A stretch of DNA of 64,000 nt from Myroides sp. 1354 (GTDB lineage: Bacteria > Bacteroidota > Bacteroidia > Flavobacteriales > Flavobacteriaceae), in assembly GCF_030324495.1 (NCBI RefSeq), contig NZ_JACAGN010000005.1, positions 124,001 through 188,000 of the forward strand, given 5' to 3'. Shown piece by piece: positions 42,982 to 51,213 of the stretch. The notes beneath the pieces are model-generated. The model saw only the letters and a program-made list of their open reading frames with translations, had not been told where the DNA came from and did not search any database. Within the stretch, counting starts at the first letter, position 1, and each line of letters begins with the position of its first letter. Made by a program: the position numbers and the translations under genes.

Positions 42982-43911
42982 ATGTCTTCAATTTTTACTC
43001 GCTCTTTTTTTCTTATGGGATGTCATTTTGATTTGACTCTTGTAGTTGATGAGGCTGAAATTGCTCAGGTTTTGATGGATGGAGCTATTGCGGAAATGCA
43101 ACGCATAGAATACTTGCTTTCGGAATGGATGCCAGATACCCCTGTTTCTATTGTTAATGCCCATGCGGGTTTACAACCTGTTAAGGTGCCTGAAGAGTTG
43201 GTACAACTCACAGCTCGGGCATTGAATTTTTCCAAACTTACGGGGGGTGCCTTTGACATTACGATGGCGGGTTTGAATCAGATCTGGACGTACGATGGTA
43301 CAATGACTCGGATTCCCTCTGCAGCTGAATTAAAGGCGGCTATTCGCCATATAGGTTATCAACATATCCAGTTGGACCATTCAAATCAAACGCTTTTTTT
43401 GACGCAGAAAAAAATGAAAATTGGCTTTGGTTCCATTGGAAAAGCTTATGCCGCAGATTGCGCAAAAGCCTTTTTACAAGAGCAAGGGGTACAAGCAGGG
43501 ATTGTCAATGCTTCTGGAGATATGGCTGTTTGGGGCTTACAGCCCAACGGTCAACCCTGGACTGTGGGAATTGTCAATCCCTTGAATAAGACAAAAGTTT
43601 TTGCAACATTTCCTTTAGTGAATGGCGCTGTTGTCACCTCGGGAACCTATGAGAAATACGCTCTTATAGGGGATAAAAAGTATTCGCATATCATCGATCC
43701 ACGCACGGGAATTCCCTCTACTGAAATTGCAAGTGTTACGGTCTTTGCTCCCATGGCAGAGTTGGCCAACGGCATTTCTACCTCCATTGTGGTGATGGGC
43801 ATTGAAGCAGGATTGCACTTTGTCAATCAAATTCCCACTGCTCGTTGTGTGATCGTTGACAATCAAGCGAATGTATTTACCTCAAACAATATTAAAACCA
43901 ATACGATTTAA
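42982..43911 (+). CDS. ApbE-family FAD:protein FMN transferase
   Basis: 309 residues of the ApbE family, which attaches FMN to Thr/Ser of flavoproteins by cleaving FAD with Mg2+. Visible: FFLMGCHFDLTLV, GGAFDITMAGLNQIW, KMKIGFGSIGKAYAADCAKAFL, GIVNASGDMAVWG, and SHIIDPRTGIPSTE with the following metal-site region ELANGISTSIVVMG. Most ApbE proteins are exported lipoproteins; from the ATG at 42982 no signal peptide is visible. An in-frame TTG at 42949 would add a short hydrophobic stretch that I do not trust. It sits between the thioredoxin and DUF4266 genes (2 bp gap to the latter). Its flavin-accepting target is not obvious here. Confidence 0.86.
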   Translation: MSSIFTRSFFLMGCHFDLTLVVDEAEIAQVLMDGAIAEMQRIEYLLSEWMPDTPVSIVNAHAGLQPVKVPEELVQLTARALNFSKLTGGAFDITMAGLNQIWTYDGTMTRIPSAAELKAAIRHIGYQHIQLDHSNQTLFLTQKKMKIGFGSIGKAYAADCAKAFLQEQGVQAGIVNASGDMAVWGLQPNGQPWTVGIVNPLNKTKVFATFPLVNGAVVTSGTYEKYALIGDKKYSHIIDPRTGIPSTEIASVTVFAPMAELANGISTSIVVMGIEAGLHFVNQIPTARCVIVDNQANVFTSNNIKTNTI

Positions 43912-43913
43912 CA

Positions 43914-44123
43914 ATGAAAAAACTATTTTACATCGGATGTTTTGTCTTGCTTTTCTCGTCTTGTCAGACGGTCAAAGAATATGAAAAGCAGTATATAAAC
44001 GATCCTGATATGGCGTTAAGCGCACACGTATGTGAACGGTATGAAACTAATTTTCAGGTGTATAGAGAAGGGGCTTCCGGTGCGAACGGCGGAAAAACGG
44101 GTGGAGGTTGTGGATGTAATTAA
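43914..44123 (+). CDS. DUF4266 small lipoprotein
   Basis: 69 residues. Lipoprotein signal MKKLFYIGCFVLLFSSC with Cys17. The short mature part has KEYEKQYINDPDMAL, then a His-Cys segment (SAHVCERYETNFQVYREGASGANGG) and ends GGGCGCN. This is the DUF4266 pattern, usually encoded beside DUF3570 and ApbE genes. The C-terminal Gly/Cys tail could bind a metal or be a modification site. Function unknown. It starts 2 bp after ApbE and 10 bp before the DUF3570 gene. Confidence 0.85.
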   Translation: MKKLFYIGCFVLLFSSCQTVKEYEKQYINDPDMALSAHVCERYETNFQVYREGASGANGGKTGGGCGCN

Positions 44124-44133
44124 ATAATGAAAG

Positions 44134-45600
44134 ATGAAAAAACGACTCATTACCTTAATGTCTCTAACCTGTGTCTCAGGATTGTTATCCGCACAAGAAC
44201 ACAGAACGAATCCCTTATCTGAAACACCTGCATATAAAAAGAAAGTATTAGATGCCGTAGAACTCGATTTTTTAGGCAGCTATTATGATCAAAAAGGAAA
44301 ACATTCGGCTGTAAATGGAGGAATTGGAACCGAAGAATTGGATAATTATGCCGGAAATATGCTGTTGTCTATTCCCGTGAGTTTGGATGGTGTTCTGTCT
44401 TTTGATATTGGATTTTCGGCTTATACTTCAGCCTCATCGAGTAATATCAATCCCTTTATGAGTAAGCAAATCACTCAAGTGAATACTACGGGAGCTTCAA
44501 CAGGGGCTACTTCGGTAGAAAGTACGAAAACCTTGCAATATGGAAGTCCTTGGTATGCATCAACAGGACCTTCTCGTAAGGATGTCCTCTACAATTTAGG
44601 TGCTAATTACAGCCATAGTTCGGATGATCGTAATACCATTCTCACAGTCAATGCCAATGTGGCTCGAGAATTTGATTATGAATCAATAGGAGGAGGAATT
44701 GGCTTGACACAATTATTCAATGAAAAAAATACCGAAGTAGGCATCAAAGCCAATGCGTATTTCGATAGGTGGAAACCTTTTTATCCCACAGAACTAGATG
44801 AATTTAATACCTATGGCACTAATTTTCAAAATGCAGGATACTTTGCCAATGTAGAAATTTACGATCAACAAGGGAATGTTTCTACCAAATACTTGCCGGA
44901 TCGATTTGTCGCTTTTGACGATTATAAACGCAACTCATACGCTGTGTCCTTATCTGTAGCACAAATTCTCACAGAGAAAATGCAATTGGCTGTGTTTGCG
45001 GATGTACTATATCAAAAAGGATTACTATCAACACCTTATCACCGTATTTATTTTGCAGATAAAACGGCTTATTATATCGGAACTCCTAATTATATACCTG
45101 TATATGATTCTCCTGATAATACAGAAGTTTATCGCTTAGCGGATGATATTGAACGATTGCCTAATACGCGTTTTAAACTGCCGATTGGCATGCGCTTAAA
45201 TTACTATGTCAACAATTGGTTGACCTTGCGAAGTTATTACCGTTTTTATACGGATGATTGGGAATTGCGCTCCCATACCTTTAGTATAGAATTGCCTGTG
45301 AAAGTATCCGAACGTGTAACCCTATTTCCGATGTATCGCTTTTATACACAAAGTGAAACGAAGTATTTTGCGCCTTTTGCGCAACATACCTCTAAACAGA
45401 AATACTATACCTCAGATTATGATTTAGCTGCTTTTGATAGCCATCAATATGGAGGAGGTTTAGTATACAACAATCCTTTTAGTAAATCAACCTTCGGAGG
45501 CTTCGCGTTGAAAAGCTTCGAAATCAGGTATAATTACTATGATAGAAACGACGGTTTGAGTGCAAACATCGTAAGCTTCGGGTTAAAATTTGTACAATAA
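44134..45600 (+). CDS. DUF3570 outer-membrane protein
   Basis: 488 residues. Signal peptide ending SGLLSAQ, then a beta-barrel-like protein of alternating aromatic strands from DAVELDFLGSYYDQKGKHSAVNGGIGTEELDNY to the C-terminal FGLKFVQ. The N-terminal blocks (GNMLLSIPVSLDGVLSFDIGFSAYTSASSSNINPF) and GASTGATSV with KDVLYNLGANYSHSSDDRN match DUF3570 proteins. Such proteins occur with DUF4266 and ApbE, which suggests the three act together in the envelope. The barrel is inferred from strand pattern only. The gene is preceded by DUF4266 and followed 11 bp later by a lipoprotein gene. Confidence 0.84.
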   Translation: MKKRLITLMSLTCVSGLLSAQEHRTNPLSETPAYKKKVLDAVELDFLGSYYDQKGKHSAVNGGIGTEELDNYAGNMLLSIPVSLDGVLSFDIGFSAYTSASSSNINPFMSKQITQVNTTGASTGATSVESTKTLQYGSPWYASTGPSRKDVLYNLGANYSHSSDDRNTILTVNANVAREFDYESIGGGIGLTQLFNEKNTEVGIKANAYFDRWKPFYPTELDEFNTYGTNFQNAGYFANVEIYDQQGNVSTKYLPDRFVAFDDYKRNSYAVSLSVAQILTEKMQLAVFADVLYQKGLLSTPYHRIYFADKTAYYIGTPNYIPVYDSPDNTEVYRLADDIERLPNTRFKLPIGMRLNYYVNNWLTLRSYYRFYTDDWELRSHTFSIELPVKVSERVTLFPMYRFYTQSETKYFAPFAQHTSKQKYYTSDYDLAAFDSHQYGGGLVYNNPFSKSTFGGFALKSFEIRYNYYDRNDGLSANIVSFGLKFVQ

Positions 45601-45611
45601 ATTTAGAAAAG

Positions 45612-46115
45612 ATGAAAAGAGCAGGAAGTTTAGCGGTAATGACCATACTCTCGGTTTTACTAGGATGTAATAAGCATGACGATTCCTCCAATGGACCAAA
45701 AGAAGACTTAGTTGGCGTTTGGCGTTTGAGAGAAAAAATCGAAAATGATCGATTGATTACTCTGGGAATTTGTGATCTAAAAGAAGTGTATGTATTTGGT
45801 CAAACACAATATTCACATGAAACGTATAGTCAGGAACAGGTAAAATACAAAACGACTAGTATCGGTATTTTTGGTAGTGATGATGACTATTACACCGAAA
45901 TTGACAATACAGTAAATTGTAAATCAAATGGCGTAAGTATAGGAACATGGATCAAAATAGGAGGGGATAAGTACCAACTAAAAGGAACCAATACAACTGA
46001 AAATAGGGAATATTCTATTTCCTTTAGCGCAGATAAAAGGACTTTTTATCTCGAAAAGGAGACTTATTTAGGCGGAAAAGTATACACCAGTTATGGGGTG
46101 TACAAAAAACAATAA
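45612..46115 (+). CDS. Lipocalin-like lipoprotein
   Basis: 167 residues. Lipoprotein signal with SVLLGCNKHDD (Cys19). The mature region starts DLVGVWRLREKIEND and has eight or so strand-like segments ending TYLGGKVYTSYGVYKK, the usual layout of Bacteroidota lipocalin-like lipoproteins. A Cys pair (GICDLKEV, NTVNCKSNG) may form a disulfide. It follows the DUF3570 gene by 11 bp, so it is probably part of the same transcript. Ligand unknown. Confidence 0.75.
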   Translation: MKRAGSLAVMTILSVLLGCNKHDDSSNGPKEDLVGVWRLREKIENDRLITLGICDLKEVYVFGQTQYSHETYSQEQVKYKTTSIGIFGSDDDYYTEIDNTVNCKSNGVSIGTWIKIGGDKYQLKGTNTTENREYSISFSADKRTFYLEKETYLGGKVYTSYGVYKKQ

Positions 46116-46167
46116 ACCACAAGCGTGAGATAGCGCTTCTAATTATAATTTTCTAAAAACACACACT

Positions 46168-47196
46168 ATGAGTTTAAAAAAAGCTGGACTTTTACAAGTC
46201 TTATTGGTACTGTTTATTTTGATAAGCAGTTGTAGTAAAGGAGATGACAATACAGTAGATCCTGATACGACACCCAATTCAAAATTACCTACATTGAAGC
46301 TAACTGCAAGTACAAAAGATGCTTTTGTCAATGAAGAAGTTACGTTTAAAGTAGTGGATGAAAAGGGGAATCTTGTTGCAGATGCTAAACTTTTTGTCAA
46401 TGAACAAGCGCTGAATACAACTAGTTTCTCTTCTAAAACCGCAGCTAGTTTCAAAGTATATGCACAAAAAGCAGGATTTAAAATCAGCAATACAGTGGAT
46501 ATTCGCTTTATAGAAAAGGATGATGTAGATGCTGTAGTAACGGGAAAATGGAAGTTTATTCCCTCATCGATCGAAGCGATTTTCGAATTCAATAACGATA
46601 TGAGTTTCTCTTATAAACAAGGGGGAGAAGAGAAAAAAGGAACGTATAAGGTAAAGGGCAATCGCGTCCAAATGACTTTAATTGAGGGAAATTCAACAGA
46701 TGAAGATTACGGTGTACTCAACATCTCAAAATTCACGGCTAATTTGTTGGATGTAGAGGTTATTGTCAAAGATGGATTTAAAAATGGAAAAACGGGCCAA
46801 TTAGAACGCATAGTTGAAGTCGATCCTGGAAATGGAGACGATGACGATGATGACGATAATGGAAATGTGACTATTAATTTGGAGATGTTCTATGGGGAAT
46901 GGAGAGGTTATGAAGACAATAGCACCGATTACTCGATCAAAATGAAGTTTAAAACGGACAAAATGGAGGCAGAAGCAAAGAATATGGGGAAATACAATCC
47001 TATTCTATATCTTGTAGATGATTTGCGCTATTATAGTCTGCACAATTCAAGTACACTACTACTTACAGGAAGGAGAACGTCGATTGTATACTACTTTAAA
47101 GTAGCTAGTTATACGAATAGAGAAATTGTCGGTACTTTGTATATGGATAGTATGATTCCAAGTAATGGAGTAAAATTGACCTTACTAAGAAAATAA
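46168..47196 (+). CDS. Lipoprotein with Ig-like and lipocalin-like domains
   Basis: 342 residues. Lipoprotein signal with LISSCSKGDD (Cys20). An N-terminal Ig-like domain (about 35-125; LKLTASTKDAFVNEEVTFKVVDEKGNLV) is followed by a lipocalin-like domain (about 125-215; VVTGKWKFIPSSIEAIFEF), an acidic linker (GNGDDDDDDDNGN), and a second similar beta domain (about 235-342; EMFYGEWRGYEDNST). It is the last gene of the thioredoxin-ApbE unit, 52 bp after the previous one. Both lipoproteins may bind the same kind of ligand. A terminator follows. Confidence 0.75.
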   Translation: MSLKKAGLLQVLLVLFILISSCSKGDDNTVDPDTTPNSKLPTLKLTASTKDAFVNEEVTFKVVDEKGNLVADAKLFVNEQALNTTSFSSKTAASFKVYAQKAGFKISNTVDIRFIEKDDVDAVVTGKWKFIPSSIEAIFEFNNDMSFSYKQGGEEKKGTYKVKGNRVQMTLIEGNSTDEDYGVLNISKFTANLLDVEVIVKDGFKNGKTGQLERIVEVDPGNGDDDDDDDNGNVTINLEMFYGEWRGYEDNSTDYSIKMKFKTDKMEAEAKNMGKYNPILYLVDDLRYYSLHNSSTLLLTGRRTSIVYYFKVASYTNREIVGTLYMDSMIPSNGVKLTLLRK

Positions 47197-47216
47197 GTTT
47201 CTTAAGAGGAGAAAAC

Positions 47217-47247
47217 GAAAAAGGGGAGTTAACTCCCCTTTTTTTTA
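47217..47247. terminator. Terminator between the DUF3570 unit and lolD
   Basis: AAAAAGGGGAGTT and AACTCCCCTTTTT form a perfect palindrome followed by T-run; the A-run on the other side lets it work for the convergent ABC gene too. Confidence 0.85.
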
Positions 47248-47925
47248 TCTTGTTTGTAATGCGCCAGAGTGCATTAAACCATCGGTCATGATGAGTTTGC
47301 GATCTGCCATATCAGCTAATTCTTCATTGTGGGTTACGATGACAAAGGTCTGTCCAAATTCATCTCTCAACTGAAAGAATAAATTGTGTAAATTTTCGGC
47401 CGTTTTAGTATCTAGATTCCCCGATGGTTCATCTGCAAAGATGACTTTAGGCTTATTAATTAATGCTCTTGCAACGGCTACGCGTTGTTGTTCTCCTCCA
47501 GATAGCTCTGATGGAAAATGATGAGAACGATGTGATACACCTAAATAATCCAATAATTTTTTTGCCTCCTGTTCCGTTTCTTTTTTGTCTTTTCCTGATA
47601 TAAAAGCGGGAATACACACGTTTTCTAACGCATTAAATTCAGGAAGTAGTTGGTGAAATTGGAAGATAAATCCCAAATTTAGATTTCGAAATGCAGAAAT
47701 TTCTTTATCATTCAATTGTAAAACATCTGTATTGTTGATGATAAGCGAGCTATTGGGTTGAATAGTTGGTTTATCTAATGTACCTAAAATCTGGAGTAAG
47801 GTCGTTTTTCCAGCACCAGAAGCTCCTACAATAGAGATAATTTCTCTTTCTTTAATGTGGATATCAACCCCTTTTAAGACTTCTAATTGGTCATATGATT
47901 TTCTAATATTCGTCGCTCGTATCAT
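47245..47925 (-). CDS. lolD: LolD-type ABC transporter ATP-binding protein
   Basis: 226-residue ATPase of the MacB/LolD class. Walker [13 protein letters not shown], LolD-type loop [30 protein letters not shown], signature [15 protein letters not shown], Walker [15 protein letters not shown], switch [12 protein letters not shown]. LolD drives release of lipoproteins from the inner membrane to LolA. No LolC/E permease is adjacent, which is usual in this phylum. Some MacB-like ATPases look alike, so the symbol is a best match rather than a proof. Confidence 0.85.
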   Translation of the reverse strand: MIRATNIRKSYDQLEVLKGVDIHIKEREIISIVGASGAGKTTLLQILGTLDKPTIQPNSSLIINNTDVLQLNDKEISAFRNLNLGFIFQFHQLLPEFNALENVCIPAFISGKDKKETEQEAKKLLDYLGVSHRSHHFPSELSGGEQQRVAVARALINKPKVIFADEPSGNLDTKTAENLHNLFFQLRDEFGQTFVIVTHNEELADMADRKLIMTDGLMHSGALQTR

Positions 47926-48071
47926 AATACTTTCTTTGATCGATTACAAAATAACAATGTTTTACGTCAATTAAAAATTAAAAAAGGAAAAATATTTCAA
48001 ATGATTATTGACTTCCGATGATTATTAATAACTTAGACCTAGTTAAAAAGAAGTAGTAAAGCAAGTAATAG

Positions 48072-48602
48072 ATGAAAAAAGCGATTTTAGCAGGAGGGTG
48101 TTTCTGGTGTACAGAAGCAGTATTTAAGAGTTTAAAAGGTGTAGTTGAAGTACTTCCTGGATATATAGGAGGAACCAATGCCAACCCCACTTATGAAGAA
48201 GTATGTACAGGGGAAACAGGGCATGCAGAAGCCGTTGAAATTACGTATAATGAGCATGAGGTAAGTTATACCGAGTTATTGGAAATATTTTTTGCCACAC
48301 ATAACCCAACGACGTTGAATCGACAAGGAGAAGATGTGGGAACACAATACAGAAGTGAGATATTTTATGTAGATGAAGGTCAAAAACAAGCTGCTTTAGA
48401 ATATATAGGAATTTTACGCGATGAAAAAGTATTCGATCAACCGATTGTAACTGAGCTTAGTCCAGCTTCAACATTCTATGCAGCAGAAGATTATCACAAA
48501 AATTATTTTGAGCGAAAGGGTGGTGAAAACCCTTATTGTCAAATGGTTGTTAAACCAAAAGTGGAGAAATTTAAAAAGTATTACGCGGCTAAATTAAAAT
48601 AA
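48072..48602 (+). CDS. msrA: Peptide-methionine (S)-S-oxide reductase
   Basis: Repairs methionine-S-sulfoxide in proteins. 176 residues, cytoplasmic (no signal). The catalytic motif AGGCFWCTEAVF lies at the start, with TGHAEAVEITYNEHEVSYTELLEIFFATHNPTTLNRQGEDVGTQYRSEIF following and AEDYHKNYFERKGGENPYCQ near the end, where the last Cys can resolve the disulfide. The start at 48072 puts the nucleophile Cys at residue 11. A small membrane protein gene begins 7 bp after its stop, suggesting an operon. Confidence 0.95.
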   Translation: MKKAILAGGCFWCTEAVFKSLKGVVEVLPGYIGGTNANPTYEEVCTGETGHAEAVEITYNEHEVSYTELLEIFFATHNPTTLNRQGEDVGTQYRSEIFYVDEGQKQAALEYIGILRDEKVFDQPIVTELSPASTFYAAEDYHKNYFERKGGENPYCQMVVKPKVEKFKKYYAAKLK

Positions 48603-48609
48603 CGAACGT

Positions 48610-48903
48610 ATGCAAAATCAACAAACGCAAACAAATTCTTTGAAAACAAGGCAATTACTTATTGGTTTATGCCTTGATTTGATAGGTATGGCTAGTTATC
48701 TGATTCCTGGTTTGGGAGAGTTTAGCGATGTGATTTGGGCACCCGTATCTGCTTTTATTCTGGCGAAAATGTATCCTGGTAAGATAGGGAAAGTTGGTGC
48801 TTTAGTCAATTTTATTGAAGAGTTATCTCCAGGTTTGGATATTATTCCAACCTTTACCTTAACTTGGGTTTATACCTATTATTTTCAGAAGAAAAGTTTC
48901 TAA
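48610..48903 (+). CDS. Small conserved membrane protein
   Basis: 97 residues of a type I do not recognise by name. A hydrophilic Gln/Thr-rich start (MQNQQTQTNSLKTRQ) is followed by hydrophobic segments at about 17-36 (LLIGLCLDLIGMASYLIPGL), 40-52 (DVIWAPVSAFILA) and 75-90 (DIIPTFTLTWVYTYYF), separated by KMYPGKIGKVGALVNFIEELSPG. No signal peptidase site is evident. It is 7 bp after msrA and probably co-transcribed. Confidence 0.7.
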   Translation: MQNQQTQTNSLKTRQLLIGLCLDLIGMASYLIPGLGEFSDVIWAPVSAFILAKMYPGKIGKVGALVNFIEELSPGLDIIPTFTLTWVYTYYFQKKSF

Positions 48904-49015
48904 TAAATATTGTTTTTTATTTTGTTAAAATCATAAATTTTTCTTAACTTTAAAGTGCGTCCAACAGTAAGCTTGGAGGTAGAAAAGCATTGATTAACTA
49001 TAAACCATATTTTTT

Positions 49016-49429
49016 ATGAGAAACTTATTTGTGATTATTTGTACCGTTCTACTATTTGTTAGTTGTAAAGAAACGAAAAACAGTCGAGCGTTGGGGGATG
49101 AGAATGCAGGAAAGACTTTAATAGGTTGGTATTACTATAATTTAGGAGAAAAAAAGTATGACGATTTAAAACAATATCTCGATGAAGATTTCTTTAAAAC
49201 GACTACAGAAGCAGAGTTTTTTGGTAAATTAAAAGAGAGAGAAGCTACATTAGGACACATCATTAAAGCCGTTTTTAAAGAAGGTGATTTGATGGAGGAA
49301 AACAAAAAAGAAAAAATTAAAGAATTCGAATTTGATTATGATGTACAATATGAAAAAAGTGCAGCTGTCGAAACCTTTCACTTAATCAAAAGAGGGGATG
49401 AATTCAAGATTGCTAAGATTGATTTCTAA
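49016..49429 (+). CDS. Hypothetical lipoprotein (DUF4019/DUF3887-like fold suspected)
   Basis: 137 residues. Lipoprotein signal MRNLFVIICTVLLFVSC (Cys17) followed by KETKNSR, similar to the start of the siderophore-binding lipoprotein. The mature part (WYYYNLGEKKYDDLKQYLDEDFFKTTTEAEFFGKL) suggests a small NTF2-like domain seen in DUF3887/DUF4019 proteins; this is only a resemblance. It is a single-gene unit with a terminator at 49466. Function unknown. Confidence 0.7.
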   Translation: MRNLFVIICTVLLFVSCKETKNSRALGDENAGKTLIGWYYYNLGEKKYDDLKQYLDEDFFKTTTEAEFFGKLKEREATLGHIIKAVFKEGDLMEENKKEKIKEFEFDYDVQYEKSAAVETFHLIKRGDEFKIAKIDF

Positions 49430-49465
49430 AATTAGCACCTATAACATACAACTGTAGTTGAAATG

Positions 49466-49500
49466 AAAAAGAGAAGTTTTAAATAAGCTTCTCTTTTTTT
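49466..49500 (+). terminator. Terminator of the small lipoprotein gene
   Basis: AAAAAGAGAAG pairs with CTTCTCTTTTT across an 11-nt loop, followed by more T. Confidence 0.75.
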
Positions 49501-49560
49501 GTTTTTAGAGGAATGATTAAATATTCTATTTGAAGAAAAGGGTATGTACTGAGAAAACTG

Positions 49561-49568
49561 TACATTTG
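49561..49568 (+). promoter_or_regulatory. -7-like element upstream of the LytS-like kinase gene
   Basis: TACATTTG fits TAnnTTTG, 113 bp before the kinase ATG. A perfect palindrome CAAGTACTTG (49640-49649) lies in the implied leader. No -33 at the right spacing was found. Confidence 0.35.
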
Positions 49569-49681
49569 TTTGCAGTACAAAGTATACCTACTACAACGAA
49601 AAGAATACGATAACGTCTTTGTAAAAGTAGTAGAAGTAGCAAGTACTTGTATGGATAAATTAGCCACTAAAAGAGAAACTC

Positions 49682-50422
49682 ATGCAGTATTTATATCTTT
49701 TTATCATTTTTTTATTGTTGGTCATCGTTGGAATCTTGCTGTATTTTCTATTGCAATACAATAAACAACGTGTGGCTTTTGAGAAGGAAAAGGATTTATT
49801 TGATACAAAAATTAAATATTTACAGTTAGAGAACCTCGAGTCGAGGTTGGACCCTCATTTGTTCAAGAATATTTTAAATTCAATTCAATCCCATGCATAT
49901 CAAACCTATTATGCTTTGGATAAGATGGCTGGGGTATTGGATTATATACTGTATGATAGTCAACGAAAATTAGTTACCTTAAAAGAGGAACACGAATTTG
50001 CCTTGCGTTTGATTGACATTAATAAAATCAAGTTGAATCCCCTTTTTCGCTTGGATGTACGTTCGAATATAGGAGAGGTCGAAGCGCTCTATACGGAAGA
50101 TTTAGTGGCGCCTTTAATCTGTGTTGAATTGATTGAAAATGCGTTTAAACACGCAGATTTAACAGGAAATGATGCATTTATTACGATTCTTTTTAAGTTG
50201 AAAAATGGACAGTTTGATTTGGTTGTTTCAAACAAAAAATCGGCCAAAGGGTCCTTGAGAAAAGAAAAAGGCGGTTATGGATTATCTGCTTTACGCGAGC
50301 GTTTACATTTAATATACGGTTCCTATTATAAATTGGAACGATCAGAAGACGAACAAGTACACTCCATGCATTTAAAAATTAATTTGTATGATTTCAAAGC
50401 TAAAATGTATACTCTTAGATGA
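49682..50422 (+). CDS. LytS/YehU-type sensor histidine kinase (single transmembrane segment)
   Basis: 246 residues. One N-terminal membrane helix (about 4-24), a short coiled linker, then a His_kinase-type domain: LESRLDPHLFKNILNSIQSHAYQ holds the phospho-acceptor His59, and the ATP-binding part has LICVELIENAFKHAD (N-box) and GGYGLSALRERLHLIYG (G-box). The H-box is PHLFKN rather than the usual PHFLFN. There is no visible sensory domain, so the input is probably membrane or cytoplasmic. It overlaps the LytTR regulator gene by 35 bp, the usual kinase-regulator coupling. Confidence 0.88.
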   Translation: MQYLYLFIIFLLLVIVGILLYFLLQYNKQRVAFEKEKDLFDTKIKYLQLENLESRLDPHLFKNILNSIQSHAYQTYYALDKMAGVLDYILYDSQRKLVTLKEEHEFALRLIDINKIKLNPLFRLDVRSNIGEVEALYTEDLVAPLICVELIENAFKHADLTGNDAFITILFKLKNGQFDLVVSNKKSAKGSLRKEKGGYGLSALRERLHLIYGSYYKLERSEDEQVHSMHLKINLYDFKAKMYTLR

Positions 50423-51098
50423 TGAGTTATTGGGATTAAAATACTTGAAAATGCTATGTGAACAAATCCCAGAGATTGAAGTAGTAAAAGTATTTGATGA
50501 TCCGACACAGTTTTTAGAAGAAGCACCTTCTTTGGATTTTGAATTGGCGATTCTCGATATCAATATGCCTGGTATGGATGGGTTGAGCGTTGCTCAATTG
50601 TTACCGAATAAAGGAATTGTATTTGTTACCGCGTATAAAGAATACGCATTAGAAGCCTTTGAAGTAGATGCGATAGATTATATTGCCAAGCCAATAAAAA
50701 AGGAACGATTGCAACGCGCGATACAAAAAGCCATGCGTCAACTGAAGCCTATAGAGCAGAATATGTCGCTGACCATAAATTCGAATAAAGGCAAAGCTAT
50801 TTTGCAGTTTGATGATATCTTGTACGTCAAAACGTGTGAAAACGACGGACGTGATAAAGAAATTTTTTTAGAAGGAGATCAACAGTTAATTGCCAAGAAT
50901 ATTTCATTAGATAAGTTAGTGGAAGTACTACCTGCTACTAAGTTTTGTCGTATCAATAAACGCGAAATTATAGCCTTAAAAATCGTGCGTTTTTTTGGAC
51001 ATGATTTGATTACCACCCAACTGCTTACGGAGCAGGGAAAACCTTTGGAATTGACACTTGGTGTTACCTTTAAGACAGATTTCTTAGATAAGATATAA
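50388..51098 (+). CDS. LytTR-family response regulator
   Basis: 236 residues. Receiver domain (1-120) with acidic pocket D11-D12-E13, phospho-acceptor Asp57 in LAILDINMPGMDG, and Lys in IDYIAKPIKKERL. The LytTR DNA-binding domain (about 135-235) shows AILQFDDILYVKTCENDG, NISLDKLVEVLPATKFCRINKREIIALK, as in LytTR proteins. It overlaps the kinase gene. Two identical 14-bp direct repeats with a 21-bp period start directly after its stop, upstream of the antiporter gene, and are its likely target. Confidence 0.9.
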   Translation: MISKLKCILLDDELLGLKYLKMLCEQIPEIEVVKVFDDPTQFLEEAPSLDFELAILDINMPGMDGLSVAQLLPNKGIVFVTAYKEYALEAFEVDAIDYIAKPIKKERLQRAIQKAMRQLKPIEQNMSLTINSNKGKAILQFDDILYVKTCENDGRDKEIFLEGDQQLIAKNISLDKLVEVLPATKFCRINKREIIALKIVRFFGHDLITTQLLTEQGKPLELTLGVTFKTDFLDKI

Positions 51099-51133
51099 TT
51101 TCATTACAAGAATTTAGCGTTTCATTACAAGAA
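51099..51133 (+). promoter_or_regulatory. Candidate LytTR binding site (two 14-bp direct repeats, 21 bp apart)
   Basis: TTTCATTACAAGAA occurs at 51099-51112 and again at 51120-51133, identical and exactly 21 bp apart. LytTR regulators commonly bind two direct repeats about 21 bp (two helical turns) apart. The pair sits upstream of the antiporter gene, with TATATTTC (-7-like) at 51171. Confidence 0.6.
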
Positions 51134-51213
51134 AGCTTGGTTTGAACTCAGGCCTTGTTTTTTCATGCTTTATATTTCGGAGTTTTGCTCTAGAAATCGA
51201 AAACTTATTTACA

